Numbered from the stretch's first letter, positions 1 through 12,796 are shown. The stretch is 64,000 nt of DNA from Gonatopus flavifemur (GCA_018340375.1 JAFFJZ010000006.1:18733501-18797500), one strand, 5' to 3'. A program made the numbers and translations. Notes: generated from the letters alone by a model not told the origin.

Positions 1-83
1 CTGCTGCCATAACGTGAAAAATATACCTTTACCTCGACTCTTCCCCATCACCGGCGCAAATATATTTTCGGTATCGGTAGCAA

Positions 84-104
84 AACACACACACACACAC
101 ACAC
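84..104. repeat. (AC)n microsatellite
   Basis: An uninterrupted AC dinucleotide run that passes into GCGCGT. It is an ordinary eukaryotic simple repeat. Confidence 0.95.
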
Positions 105-861
105 GCGCGTATAATAATATCTACAAAATAGAATACGAGGTTAAAAAGAGAGGGTATCTCGTAAAAAGTATCCAAATTCATTTCATCGTCTTTCCCAGAG
201 GAAGGAGAAGATCGTAAAAAACAAATACATCATTCGACGATCAATTTTCAATGACGATAAAATTCCAAGCTCGGATTTATACTATGAATCTCAAACGTCT
301 ATGAATTTTTACACCCCTAATTTCGAGTAGTGAATTCAGAAATCAACGAGAGATTCCTCTGAATTTTCATGAGCAATGAGGTTTATGCCGTTGTTCCTGA
401 CGCTAAGATATATGTATATATGTTCACGTGGCATGTGTACGAACCGCGCGCATACACAAACATCAATGATATCTTCCGCTTCCCTTGTGCGGGGAGTGGT
501 GCACTTTTCTTTTACACTCACAGAAGAAATATCATCCTCCGAGAATCGAAGTAACATTCTTTCTTTGTGAGAAGAAAATCCAGGAGGAAGGTGCAGGGTG
601 AGTTATTTTCCATACCGGATTGGCTCATAAGGCGAGCGAGAGGGTCCGTAGGTGCTTCCGGTAATGTAGGAGCAAGATGAAAACTTTGAGAGAAGAACAG
701 AGAGAAAATGGCGGTGATGGCGAATAAAGGGGTGAAAGGAAAGAAAAAACAAAAATGGGGGGACAAAGCGGTTGGGATACGTTTGCGAAGAGCGAATTTC
801 AACTACGATTCCTGTCACTTCCGGATGTAGGAACTCTCAAGAGGCGAGAGAAGGAGAGACT

Positions 862-902
862 CTACTACTGCTACCGTTGCTGCTGCTGCTACTACTACTA
901 CT
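862..902. repeat. Mixed CTA/CTG trinucleotide repeat
   Basis: ACTACTGCT, then TGCTGCTGCTGCT, then ACTACTACTACT: a compound trinucleotide repeat. In one frame it would read as a leucine run, but the surrounding frame has no coding character. Confidence 0.85.
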
Positions 903-3341
903 CTCTTTAGGTGGGCAGCAGATGTTCTCTACGACGTCCGTGAGCCAGAACTTCGAGTCTCTTCTCTCCCTTTCTCAAGAAAAGAGAGGGAGAGGAAATG
1001 TGCTTAACTAGCCGTCACCACCCGATGGTACCAAGCTCGTTTCGTCCTGGTGGAAACCTCTTCCAGCCCTTCGAGGATTCGCTCTCCGATTTACTCGGTC
1101 CTCTGAATCCCTCTCCAGCCCTAAACAAATGCTTTCCCAAAGGGGCTTATACTCGTCATACAAGTACAAAGTTATACTTGCTGAACTTGCAACCTAACTA
1201 CAAGCAGAGTCGACTGTGCCAACCCAACCTCTCACGGTACAGAGGAATGTAATTGTTTTCAAATCTACAAGAAGATCTCGTCTACATAATCTGCTCTGAA
1301 ACTACATAAATTTCTCTTTTAACAATCCATCACGCTTGTTTGGTGATAAAAACCCTTGCAGATCTCAGCATAAACAAAATAAATATAGTAACACACCGTG
1401 GTTTGCAAATAAATTTCATTATCGAAAGAGCTACCGACGACGAAGGCAAAATAAAACCCCTTCCTCCCCTTCCTCGCCCTTCTTTTTGTTCAACACTTTT
1501 CTTCTTTTCCCCCTGGTTCTTTTGTCAGCCGCGTATGTGCATAAATCATAATAAGAAAGTCCTCTCTCAAGCATTCCATTCGCGTCTGCGTTGTATTATT
1601 ATTTTGCCAAGAAAATCTTCCACGTCGGGAGAAGAACGTGGAATTACAAAAGAATGCACAGATGTAGCGTTATTTTTAGAAATTAATTTTCTGCCTTCCG
1701 TTACCCGGGCATTCAAAAGCAACCGCGGGTTACCATATGATTTCACCAGAATCATCGAGGGTGCGGGTTATATTTTTCCATGATTGAATGAATTAGTTCA
1801 CTTACCATGGATTGCCAGAAGAGATCCCAAACCCGTTGCCCCTCGATTCGCACCTGAAATCAAAATAAAAGCAAAACATGAATTCCGTGGAGAATAATGA
1901 TCGAAACCAGACGTTCGTTGTTCGTTGTACAAAGTTAACACGCGTATATAAACTCGCGTGAAGCTAAGGAGAAACGCCACGTTCTGAGAGAAGTTTAGGA
2001 AATTTCCTTCGGCGCAACGAAACGTGAAACGGATGAAAATGTGCTTTTAACTAACTGTCATCACCCGATGTTTCACACCTTCCTCGTATACTATATATTT
2101 CTCTATAACCACGTATACAAGTACCACCTTACCGTGCCTTCACCGTTGTTACTGATGTTGCTACATGCGTCAAGAGAGAACGAGAGAACACCCTGGTTCC
2201 TCTCGTGATACAATGCTTCACCTCTCATTCCCTTCAAGTTCGCAATTAGTCTCAGTCTGAAAGTAATTGAGCGCTTGTGGAACCACTCGACGCTCCGAAT
2301 AGTACTTTCTCGGTACTAGCGAGCAATAATCGTGCGACAATCGACCCATTTCAGTCATCATTGATTATTTGGATTCATAATACAGCAAGTGTTATCAATT
2401 AAATGTGATTTCGTATGGCTTTGGTACCGGTAAGTGCGAGGATATTTCGGGTTCCAAATACACATCGAGTACAGGATGAAATATTTTGTCGTTATAAATG
2501 TCGGTTACTACCCTCTGACTCAACAAGCATCATTCCCGTCAACCCTATCTGCCACGTCGTTCATCTTCAGACCCTAAACAAATGTTCTCCTCCTGGTATT
2601 CTGCAGATACAAACTCTCCTCGTCCTCTCCCTTCTCCTCTTCTCTTTGGCTTTTAATCAAGTTTGTTCCTGTTCGAAGGGAAGGGAATAACTACCTCAAG
2701 CATTTCAAAATTGATAAACTACTTCCCAAAAATCCTATTACGGTCGTTGGAATTATATTCATGTTAATGGAATGCTGACATATGAATACACTCGAATAAG
2801 TTGGAGATATTAATCGTTCGTGACGATGTATGGACATCGTGGGCTGGGTTGTTGTTTTACTGTCCTTTTTTCCTCGTTTTTTTGCGCGTTCGTTAACGTG
2901 TAATGTTTGGATGTAATATCGATTGGTTATAAATTACATCGGAATGGGAGAGAAGTGAATACATGTGACAAATAAATGATATTGGATAACGTTGCTTCTA
3001 CATTCGTATATAATTCATAAGCTCTGACAAGCAGTAAGTTATCGATATTATTTGAATGTACGCGTCACTATGAATATATAACCCCTGGAACTTGAATTTC
3101 AACTGTTACATATAGGATTTATTATTCGCTCTGATAATGGCGCATCAATGGGCTAAATGGGTCGTCGCTGATGGCCTTTAGAAGGTCAACTACAGCATAA
3201 TAACGTGGGTCCAGTAATGGCGGTGAATATAATCAACTAATTAATAACTCAATCGGGTCAACAATAACGGAAAAAATGCTGTATTACTTTTATTCGCACT
3301 CTTTTCAGAGAATGTCTATGCCAGTCACGCCCAAATATCCA

Positions 3342-3613
3342 CTCTCTAAATCTGGAAGAGTGAAAAATCGCACGTTTCACTCCACTAAGTGTCAGAAGTG
3401 AGCCTGCCCGCTTCGCGTGGAATTTTCACTCGTTTCGAGTGACTTCTCACTCTTTTAGAGTGAAAAATTCACTCTAGCATCGGAGTGGTTGTGAGTTTCT
3501 AACCTCAAACCTTGGAATATCACTCTGAAAGAGTGGAAATTTAACTCGAAAATTCGACTGGCTCACTTCTGGCTGGCTAAAGAGTGAAATCTCACTCCAA
3601 AGATTTTAAAGAG
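3342..3613 (+). mobile_element. MITE, GAGTG/CACTC-array family (copy 1)
   Basis: A 272-bp element that starts CTCTCTAAATCTGG and ends with the inverse, GATTTTAAAGAG, flanked by CA on both sides. The interior is full of short CACTC/GAGTG inverted pairs, such as ACTCTTTTAGAGTGAAAA. A copy of the same length lies in the opposite orientation at 5486-5757, and diverged or truncated copies occur at 20464, 34360, 45511 and 58123. There is no coding capacity. The short terminal inverted repeats and 2-bp flanks suggest a non-autonomous DNA transposon; the superfamily is not certain. Confidence 0.75.
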
Positions 3614-3767
3614 CAACTGATGTATATTTTCTGCGCGCTTTTCCTCTTCGTTTCTTGCACCATCGCTCAATCTCTTATAAATTTCATGCAATATTGAAGA
3701 GTGAATTTCCATTTTCTTAATAGAATCCCAGAATTCAAAGATAATGATGGTTTTACTCAATCCTTAA

Positions 3768-4568
3768 GGGGTTGTATCTCCAAAACGCTCTAAAAAAGAA
3801 AATCTTTTTTGGAGTATTCCTTTATAATAATCAGAAACAATCAATACGCCAACCGATTGAGCAACTCTTCAGGAGTGAGAAAACATTTTTCTATTGAAAA
3901 TTTGTTCCAAAATGGAGGCTGTAGGAGGGTGTTTCTGGAAACTATGGTTTGAAATCGGCGAGCAGCAGTCGCTATCGTGTGATTATCTAGTGAAGTACAC
4001 ACGATTTTCACAATTGGTCAACAGGATTTCTTTTTATGAACAATCAGAGTCGATTTTTTTCGAAAATTCGAATGTTTTGTTTAAGGTCTCGCCGGTTTGC
4101 GGAAAAAATTCCTAAAATTATGATCGTGTGTACATTACTAGATAATCACACGATAAAATTACAGTTCAATTTTCAAGTCGATCGGATGAGAACTCTTCGA
4201 ATTCTGCTGCTCGCCGATTTCAAATCATACACGGAAAAAATAAAATGGAGAAATTCAGCGCATAGGATGACAACGCGTCGCTTCGAGCCTTCGAATGGGA
4301 ATGTTTACAAAATATATTGTCGAATAATTCACATTATGAGACGAAAATAGACTTTTTTCTTATGATGTGAATTATTTGACAATATATTTTGTAAATACAC
4401 ACAGCCATCATTTTGCAACAAAGTTTTCAATAAAAAAATGTTTTCTCACTCCTGAAGAGTTGCTCAATCGATTAGTGTATTGATTGTTCATGATTATTAT
4501 GAAGGAATGCTAAAAAAAAATGATCAAAGAAAGCTTTTTTCTTTAGAGCGTTTGGAAGATATAACCCC
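3768..4568. mobile_element. TTAA-flanked foldback element
   Basis: A large imperfect palindrome of 801 bp. The left end TTAA-GGGGTTGTATCTCC pairs with the right end GGAAGATATAACCCC-TCAA. Paired blocks include GAGCAACTCTTCAGGAGTGAG (about 3860) with its complement near 4450, and AAATCGGCGAGCAGCAG (about 3952) with its complement near 4205. The right arm carries an extra small hairpin at 4302-4396. TTAA at one end and TCAA at the other suggest a TTAA-type (piggyBac-like) MITE with one mutated target site. Short frames inside the arms are artefacts of the palindrome. Confidence 0.6.
4302..4396. repeat. Small hairpin nested in the foldback
   Basis: A near-perfect 95-bp inverted repeat. The arm GTTTACAAAATATATTGTC is matched by its complement ending at 4396, with a loop of roughly 15 bases. 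It is absent from the corresponding left arm of the enclosing palindrome, so it is probably a later MITE insertion. Confidence 0.6.
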
Positions 4569-5485
4569 TCAAATGTTATCGAATCAAGATAAAATCCCGT
4601 ATATCGTTCCCGCAGATATTCAAAGAAAAATTAATACACTGCTTCCAAACATTGGAACTTTCCATTTCAAACTCCACGTTACCAAACCATTGTACAATTT
4701 ACACTGAGAGAAAATAACAATAATTTTCATTCAAAATATGGATGAAAAATAATTATTTTTGTTTCCAAAACAGAGACATCGCGGACCAAGTCTGAAAATT
4801 ACAGTTATAATAGTAGCAATCTGAATTTCTCACCGCAGAATTCATAATACAAAATTTCTATTAGAATAAGATTAACATTTTGCAATTGCAGATAGTAATT
4901 TTCATTCAATTGAGTCAACTTCAGAGGGTTGTGATTTTAAAATCAAAGATTGTAATTTTGATTTCATCATAGGGATTAAAACAATAGTGTAAAAAAGAGA
5001 ACTACTTCAATCTAATTGATTGAAAATTCACATCAGCTTACAGACAACGCCTTAACACTTACTTAGTATACCATATTCACGGATTCAAATTATACTATTG
5101 AATTAACCTGTATTATTGACGGAATATTGACATTTACATTTCGTAGAAAATTTTGCTTCCCAGGGAGACACGAATTCTGGTTTCACGCAAGTGATTGAAA
5201 GATAACACGCGAACCGCTGAGCCAAATCACCGCTGTGAGATTGGGGGAGTTTTGGACGACACTTGAAGGCATTCAAGCATCAGAAGAAGCGAGTCAACTA
5301 TTGCGCCAACTTTTTCCATAAGTTATTCATTTACGGGAAATTTCAACTGCATAACAATGAAATCCACGATGACGATCAGTTTTTGAATATAAGTTCTAAA
5401 GTCTTTTACTGATTCCTGGCGAGTATAAGAGGGGTTCACAAGTAATAACTTACAAATATCAAAATGTTTATAAATTTGTTTTCTA

Positions 5486-5757
5486 CTCTCTGAAATTTTT
5501 AGAGTGAGATTTCACTCTTCAACCAGCCAAAAGTGAGCTTGTCGAAATTTTGAGTGAAATTTCCACTCTTTTAGAATGATATTCTAAGGTTCGAGGTTAG
5601 AAACTCACAGCCTCTCAAATTCTAGAGTCAATTTTTCACTCTAAAAGAGTGAGGGTTCACTCGAAACCAGTGTAAATTCCACTCGAAGCGGACTGGCTCA
5701 TTTCTGAGACTTAGTGGAGTGAAACACGTGATTTTTCACCCTTTCAGATTTAGAGAG
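5486..5757 (-). mobile_element. MITE, GAGTG/CACTC-array family (copy 2)
   Basis: A 272-bp inverted copy of 3342-3613. It is flanked by TA on both sides (5484-5485 and 5758-5759) and has ends CTCTCTGAAAT and ATTTAGAGAG. The clean TA duplication indicates an independent insertion rather than the outer arm of one large 2.4-kb foldback. It has the same interior of repeated GAGTG/CACTC palindromes and no coding capacity. Confidence 0.75.
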
Positions 5758-8700
5758 TAATACTTGCAAACCAAGAAGAAACCTAGTTTCATATTTGAAG
5801 TTCAATGTCAGGTGTGCAAGTATCAAGTAATTAATGACAAAAATCAACGCAAATTTTACCCGCTTCTTTTGATAAAGTGCCCTTAACTATTTTTCAGAAC
5901 AGAATATTTATAATAACCTGAGAGGTAACATTTTCCAATACATTTAGCGATTACAATATGTTATTATCACATGAAAAATCTTTGATTTAATCAATCCTCA
6001 AAAGTATTTCGTGGCTGTATTCAAGTTTACAAATTGTCTAATGAAGATATGATAATGAGTTTTGAAAGGGGATTGATTTATTACGTGTCCAATGTCTTCT
6101 AACTCTTCCATTCTTATCATATGTGATCATATGTAGATCTCGCCGGTAACAAATCGAAAACAATAAACTACGATTGAGCACCACGTGACGCATTAAACAT
6201 TTTGTTGCGCTCATTTTGAATGGAATCTGTGATTCGACCAATCACACGCGAGTTACTGAAAATCACCATCTATGATGATGAATTGTGTTGAAAATACTGT
6301 TAATAATGAAACATCAGAAATTTGATAAAAAATTCCAATTCAAAAGTTCAAATTTCAAATATCCTTTATTCAAAGAATGGCTGGAATCGATACAATATTT
6401 TGATTAGAACTAGTGATTTATTGGATTCATTTATATATTCTTCAATAAATATGAATATTCTAAACATAGATTGTAATTTATATAAACGATGTTCACTATC
6501 TTCAAACACCGTACTTCAATTTCGTAGATTTTTGTTGGCGATTGTGTACCTTTTACCGCGATATTCTCGTCATGTGAATAAAGATTGTAATTGTTGTTCC
6601 TTTTTTATCTCTCTCAGTGTAGCATTTTATTATTTCTCCGCCAAAATAAATAGAACTGTTGCACAAAATCATCATAAATGTCGAATCATTGAAATATTCC
6701 AATTTGTCGATGTCGCTTATCAAAGACAATACATATATATTCTATGAATATAAAAAAGTGTTATATCTTCTCCTCTCATTAATCACGCTGATTTATTTTT
6801 ATTCAACGATACATCTCTCCAACAAGTTTATTATGATTCTATTGGTTGGTTTTTCAGAACATCCTACCATTGTATCATCTCTCTTATACCTCAGGACACA
6901 TAAAAGACCGAGGATCTGGTATTGAATGGCAAGAAACAAGAGACGCAAGAGAAACACGATCACCGAGTGGTCAAGCGTAAAATTGAAATAAAAATACGTA
7001 TCAACGGGTTCCGGACAAAGGTTGAACCCATGCGACAAGATTCATCAATTTTTCCCTCATCCAATTTCGATGGGGGAAAAATAATTCTAGAATATAATGC
7101 TTCATTTTCCTCTGAAATATGAAATTCATATAAAACGGAAAACGTGAATTATTGTATCGAATTATATGATGCTAATTTCGTATGAGAAAATGAAACTCAA
7201 ATTTAGATAATAATACAAATTTATTACTGTGAGAGCAAAATGTTTGAATATATATATATATATACATATGGGATATATAGATAATCTGGATATTATATTC
7301 CAACGATGACCCACAGAGTTTCGTTGTAATTCATCTGTCTGGCATATTCGTATCGTTACCACTGTCGTAGTAGTAGTAGTCGTCGCAATAATATATTATC
7401 AGCCGCGATAAATTTGAATAAGCAACATATGAGGTTAATCCATTCATTTGTTTGTTGTTGTTGTTTTTTTTTATGCAATTCGAATGATAATACAAAAGGA
7501 TTTTCACATATATCATTCGTCGATGGGAGACACACAATTTTGATGATAAAATCAAGCTTTGAGTCCTTGTGTAAAACATTCGTCCAAATCTTATCACAAT
7601 TCTCACTTCTGAGGATTTTACCTTTCAAAGCGTCGTCGAAATTCGTTCGTTTCTCGATCGACTTTGGGGGATAAGTATTCCCACGGTTACACGTATAAAC
7701 TCGCAAGATGTGGAAAGGACAATCCAACCGAATACTCGAAACAAGAAATACGGATTTGACCATGGATATATAGATATATGCTTGGTCCAGCTAAGAGGAT
7801 TTCAAATATCTAGAAATGGTGGTGGCAGTGGTGTAATTCTTGGAACATTCAAGGAGTTCTTGGATCGATCGATCGACGGGAATTACCTATCCGGTTCAAC
7901 TGTCGTTTGTTGCGATGGCAAACGATGGAATCGTCGTACTCGTCGATGTCTCCACGTAGTTGTATTCGACCAAGTAACTTGAGAATATCTGGAATAGGAA
8001 ATGACTTTTCCGCCTTTGGTTGCTAGGTAACTAATAAGACTTCTCCATTGCACCTATATATACAACAAGAAAGACCCGGAGGAGCTTCTTATATGTATAT
8101 GAAGGAGGAGAGAAAGGCGGAAAAGAATTTTAAATCTATTATGCGCGCATGAAAAGTGCTGCTTTAACCTTTATTCCATCAATTATTATCGCAATATCGT
8201 TTCATGCATTTTCCTCCACTTCTCCTTGTTCTCCTGGATCAGATTTTTGATATTCTCCAAAGTACTTCAAGTACACGATACACGTTTTCGAATGTGATTA
8301 CAACAACAACGAGGATTTGGATTCTTCTTACAAGAAGAACATCGTGGAAATGAGAACACCGTCGGATGGGTGGTTTAATTCTTTGGTTTTAGGTATTACC
8401 GTTCTGGGTTCTACTAGCTTCGTTCTTGGGCTTAAGCTCAGATTAAGGCGCGTCTACACGTTTTCGGAAGTCCGATTTAACGTAACCGTTGTTCGTGACT
8501 CAGCGGAAAAGCTCTCTAGTCAGCAAATTCACATGGAATTCATCTATAGGATGTTGATGAGCTTACGTAACCATGAATGTGTACCCACGCTATTAGAATA
8601 AATTCATTTTACTCAACCTTTAGTCGCCATAAATAGTAGTTCCCATGTGGTATTCGATCATTCGAAACTTCAAGTATCGATTATGGGCGATGCAATTCCA

Positions 8701-10300
8701 TAAAACCATCCACGTGTTGATCAAATTATCCCCGACGATCGAAAGAGAACTCTTTAAACCCACAATTTATGTGAAATCTAATTCCTTCGAAATTGAAATG
8801 TTCTCACGCGATGAGGAATGATTTGTCGATAAAACGACGATAAACGTCGAGTTGCAGTTTTTTATCGAAACGATCGATCAAAAATACCTCTCGATCCCCT
8901 ATTACAAGAACATCGAATGAGGAAAATTAGATAAGAAATTTTGAAAAAAACACTCGGCGATGTCTTTTTCTTTTTCCTCCCACACATGACAAAGGAATAC
9001 CGATGATGACTTTTCGTGGAAGAAAAAACGCGTGAGAAAATAAGGCATCGATTCGAGGGTTTGTTGAAATATTTATGCTCGAGGAATCATCAAGGGAAAT
9101 GAACTGATATCGAGAAAGATGAAGAAAACGATAGAAACCAAAGCTCGCAGGCTGTTTGCAGATCGTCGTTCGAAGAAGAAGAAGAAGAAGAAAGGATCTT
9201 TCGTATCCGCGACACGCTTCGTGGTCCGTGGCGCTACGAATCATAGCGTTGGTGGTAATGGTGTGCCCTTTGCTGAATTTCCCTCGAGAAAATCATCTCC
9301 TTCTTTCGCCTTTCCTGCTCTTTCTCCTTCTACATCTTCTTCATTCGAATCTCTGTTTTCAGCGACAGAAATGAAATATCTATTTGCATACGAACCCGAT
9401 TTAACTATGGTCTACGACGCGACCAACTCAGAGACAAGATAAACACAACGAGAACCGAAATTTCACGAGAAACATCGATCATGTCAAGAACGAAGCATCA
9501 AGAGAGTACCACCAACGACTGCACCAGCACCAGCGATCCTTTCCACCATCGAAACACACATTCATTTACCCCAGGCTATTGAATCATCCTAACGAGAATC
9601 CAAATTGGCAAACATCGAATCATCGAAAGGTCGTATACGAATAAAAACATCGTGATTTTTTCCAGTTTTTTTTTATCCTCTTCTCTCATTCCTGTATAAC
9701 AATCTGAGTAAATTCGTTGTCGCGCTTTTCCGATTCGATCAAACGCGTGGATTTGTATGAGCGAGGAACACTTCATCATCAAACTGGTACGCGTGACTTC
9801 GATTAAATAGCGATTCCAAGAAAACAAAAATCAAACCGGGTTTTGATTGCCGAAATAGTTGACATTTCTCGCTGTTTTTCGAATCGATTGATTCTTTTCG
9901 TACAATTTCAGACTTTGCAATGTTGTTACTTGCGGAGAAAGAATTCCAAGAAGTACTAACAAAAACAAGGTACTCCGTGGAAGTAGGAAAAAACGAAAGG
10001 TGGTGACATTGTATGGAAAGCAGGGGAATAAAAGCTTAGATAAGGCAGGTTTTACGAAGCACGGTTTCACAGGATGTGAGCAGGTTCCCTAGTGGGAAAA
10101 GTAAACAATTATCAGCCACTTTTTGTGGGACCCGCCCAGAAATCAGGTAATAATGATGAGTGTTTTATAACAGTGATGTAACGCTGAATTAACCATTTGC
10201 TGACTAGTTTTTATGGAGAAAAACTACACCACATTTCAGTCAGTGATTTACCAGTTCACGGAAACGAATAATTCGCTATGGTAGCTAGAAAGTAAGCTAC
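5758..10300. other. Unique non-coding stretch
   Basis: No supported gene. It contains a TA run (7249-7265), a GTA run (7364-7386) and a GAA run (9172-9192). Several 60-140 codon frames exist on both strands, but they overlap one another and have no recognisable motif or codon bias. I see no repeats shared with the rest of the window. Confidence 0.5.
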
Positions 10301-10301
10301 A

Positions 10302-10436
10302 CCGAGAAAACGTTCGTTCCAGCCAAACAAAATCTTTCTTTGTCCCAAACAAATTTTATTTCAGCTAACCAAAAAGTCGATTTGCGTTCATTTCAATCAA
10401 AACTTCGTTTCGCTGGAACAAACTGTGTTTTCAGGG
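10302..10436. mobile_element. Small TA-flanked MITE with CCAGCCAAAC ends
   Basis: Imperfect inverted ends: CACCGAGAAAACGTTCGTTC on the left, and GAACAAACTGTGTTTTCAGGG followed by TA on the right. Inside is CAAACAAATTTTATTTCAGC, a segment also present in the hairpin at 36043-36150. The end sequence resembles the CACTGAGAGAAA class seen elsewhere. The divergence suggests an old copy. Confidence 0.45.
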
Positions 10437-12025
10437 TATGGTAGCTATTTTATGTACTTGATATTTGAATAGCCAGTAATCAAATTGCTGCAACAGCTGA
10501 ACTTCAGCTTCTATAGCGAAAACTTTCGCTTGTTGAAAATGTACCCGGGAAGAAATTTTTAGCTGTATCATCTAAATTTTAGCGATTAGGTGCACGGAGA
10601 CAAAAACAGGGCAATCGTTACTTTGCAGCAGAACAGCGACACATATGCGCGTGGAAAATTCGTCTCGCAGAGCACCCGTTCCTCTCAGCAGACTGGAAAT
10701 TACTTCGCAGACACGAGCCTGCCCTTTCGGCATAGCAATCATTGCTGCGTGGCAGAGTAATGGGGAACAAAGCGTTCATTACTCTTTGCGGAGCACTGGT
10801 TACTTTCCGCAGAGTAGTGGTTACTTTGTCCGAAGCTGCAGTTACTTTCCGTTCTTCAGCTGTGTTCATGACATTCACATCATTCACATGAACATCACAC
10901 ATTTATGAATCTCCATTCCATAGCAAAGATAAAAACAGCGAATAAAGTAAAAAAGATTTCCCAAACTCGAAGGGAAGAGAAAAAGCAATCAAAAACCTTT
11001 TGACATTCCCTCCACGAGGTACCCAGTACAAAACAGATCATTAAAAAACTTTTAACCACGAGAATATTGAAAGTTGAAAAACTTCACCTAGCCAAAGTGA
11101 CTTTTTTCTTCAACCCCCTCCCCCTCTCGCCCTGTTCCGCACTTCACAACAAATGCATCAAATAAATTCCCAAGGATTCAAATTGAGATATCAGAGAACG
11201 TTGAAAAGAGTTCATTATGTTACAAGGTAATTCATTTGGAAATGAGAATAAATGGGCCATTCAGCCATCATTTGCACGACGGAAGGAGAGCGAAAGCAAC
11301 AAAACCACTAAAAATCCTCCTGCAACGCGTTGTACGCGAACACAGTTACTCGCTATTAGTCTTGTTCGTGAAAAATGTTCTCGTTCAATAACGTAAATGA
11401 AGCTGTCACTTTGGTGAGGAAAGTAGCGGTTGGCGGGTATGAGGAGAGAGCATTTAACCGGAAAACTTCTGCTCGACAGCTGAAAACACCCAAGGAGAAG
11501 AACAACTTGGCTCTTAATAAAATCTTCGAGAGGTGTCTGAGAAATACTTAACGGCCTCCAAGGCAAATAACGTGGATAACGAAGTACTCAAATTTGTGGA
11601 GAGTTCACTTGTCTCGGAGTTTACCGATAGGAAATGAAATTCATACTGTTTTAGGATCACAAGAAGAATTATGAAAACATTATGGCAGCGAAGTTCCTCC
11701 ATAGATGGGGAATTTTGCACCATAATTTGTTGGACTCACTCTTATTTCATTTTCTGGAGCATTCAATGCCAGGGTTGGAAAGAATCCGGGGTTTTTGTTT
11801 GAAACCCAGCCTATTTGGTCCAATCGGGTTTTATCGGGCTTTACCGGGTTTCATCAAATCGGACCAACTTTTCTGTAGGCTTATTGGATATTCGTTCAAT
11901 CAACGAGAATATTACCTCGAATGCTCATCCTTTTCAATTACACCTGATGCATTTCAATCACCTCGATATGAGATTGAATCAACTGCTTAAAATGGTGCGC
12001 TCAAATTTCGTTGTGTTTCCATTGA
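10437..12025. other. Non-coding stretch with a loose GTTACTTT repeat
   Basis: No supported gene. Between 10617 and 10856 the motif TTACTTT followed by a GCAGA-like block recurs about five times with irregular spacing, which makes a degenerate tandem array. At 11677-11717 there is a segment matching, in reverse complement, the interior of the MITE at 28706-28894. At 11766-11850 there are several GGGTTT/AAACCC blocks. I assign no function to any of these. Confidence 0.4.
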
Positions 12026-12180
12026 GGGGATACCAGCGGCTGGGCTTTTGAAAATTTTTTCGGGACGAACTACATAAAACTACGTACAATAATTCGAAAT
12101 ATCTCTCTGTACAGCATTTCTTGAACTGCTGAAGAAGTGCTGTACAGAGGGATATTTTGAATTATTGCGTGCATTTTTTG
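12026..12180 (+). mobile_element. TTAA-type MITE, GGGGATACCAGCG family (partial)
   Basis: Starts TTGA-GGGGATACCAGCGG and contains a hairpin around ATATCTCTCTGTACAGC (about 12100). The same start and the same CTCTCTGTACAG hairpin occur in the better preserved element at 52433-52682. The right terminus is not recognisable, so the end given here is approximate. Confidence 0.5.
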
Positions 12181-12648
12181 TACCAAATGACGGGGAATTT
12201 AAATCAAGCGTTATTCTGTTGACTCAACCGAAAACCTGCCAAACCCTTGGCGGGGTTGCCAAAAACACATTTTTTTTCTCAGTGTATATATCGAAATATG
12301 CAACAAGACCTGCACCGAGACCGATACCGAGAGAATATCTTAGTTATCCCCTTTGATGAAATCGGAATTTCATGTGATCTTGTTACACCTCAGACAGAAG
12401 CTTGATTCCGTTCAAAATCTTCATGTCTCAAATGTTTGGAACAGTAAATATAGATTATTTTTCAATTCAAGACGAGAGTCTCGTGCGAAACCCTATAGTT
12501 TCCTGTAATAATTTTTACTATGATATATTAATTCTGAATTTCCATCGTATGGTTTTATCATTTCATATCACCATAAAAAATACTATGTTCCAGAAGATGT
12601 ATCGATCTGACTTTATAAATTTACTCTCTTTCCTTCATTACTCTCCTA

Positions 12649-12796
12649 TCCCTAGCAGCAATCATTCTAGTAATTCTCTAGGTCTTGCGAGGCCTCACCA
12701 GGCCCTTGTGAGGGACTTGCAAGGCCTCGTAAGGCCTAGTAATCACCTAGAGAATGACTGATTTGTGATTTGTGAATGAGTGATTTCTGCTAGGGA
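12649..12796. mobile_element. MITE, CCCTAGCAG ends
   Basis: A 148-bp element with inverted ends TCCCTAGCAG and CTGCTAGGGA. The interior has several AGGCCT/CTTGTGAGGGACTT blocks and is closely matched by the element at 45096-45226. It belongs to the CCCYAGYARAAAT-ended family found at several places in the window. There is no coding capacity. Confidence 0.7.

Larger units (their letters stand above)
1..3341. other. Unique non-coding stretch
   Basis: I see no supported gene here. Open frames are short (up to about 147 codons), lie on both strands and show no recognisable domain. The stretch has an (AC)n run, a mixed trinucleotide run and purine/pyrimidine-rich patches. Two short blocks at 998-1027 and 1116-1140 recur in the same order at about 2037-2070 and 2571-2590, which suggests an old diverged repeat. 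It could be intronic or intergenic; the sequence alone does not tell. Confidence 0.5.

Noticed and set aside
1340..1783. 147-codon forward frame
   Set aside because: Rich in residues expected from simple pyrimidine-rich sequence (PPLPRPSFCSTLFFF). No recognisable domain.
3894..4350. Frames of 73 and 104 codons inside the TTAA foldback
   Set aside because: They lie in opposing palindrome arms and mirror each other, so they are by-products of the inverted repeat.
3342..5757. A single 2.4-kb foldback with 272-bp arms
   Set aside because: The right copy has its own TA pair and the left its own CA pair, and the palindrome between them is off-centre. Two independent MITEs explain this better.
6322..6747. 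141-codon forward frame
   Set aside because: The composition (Ile, Asn, Tyr, Ser) is what random AT-rich DNA gives. A second overlapping frame of similar type follows.
12100..12165. Possible microRNA precursor hairpin
   Set aside because: The same hairpin occurs in another MITE copy with TTAA ends, so it belongs to the mobile element. No seed resembling a conserved microRNA was seen.
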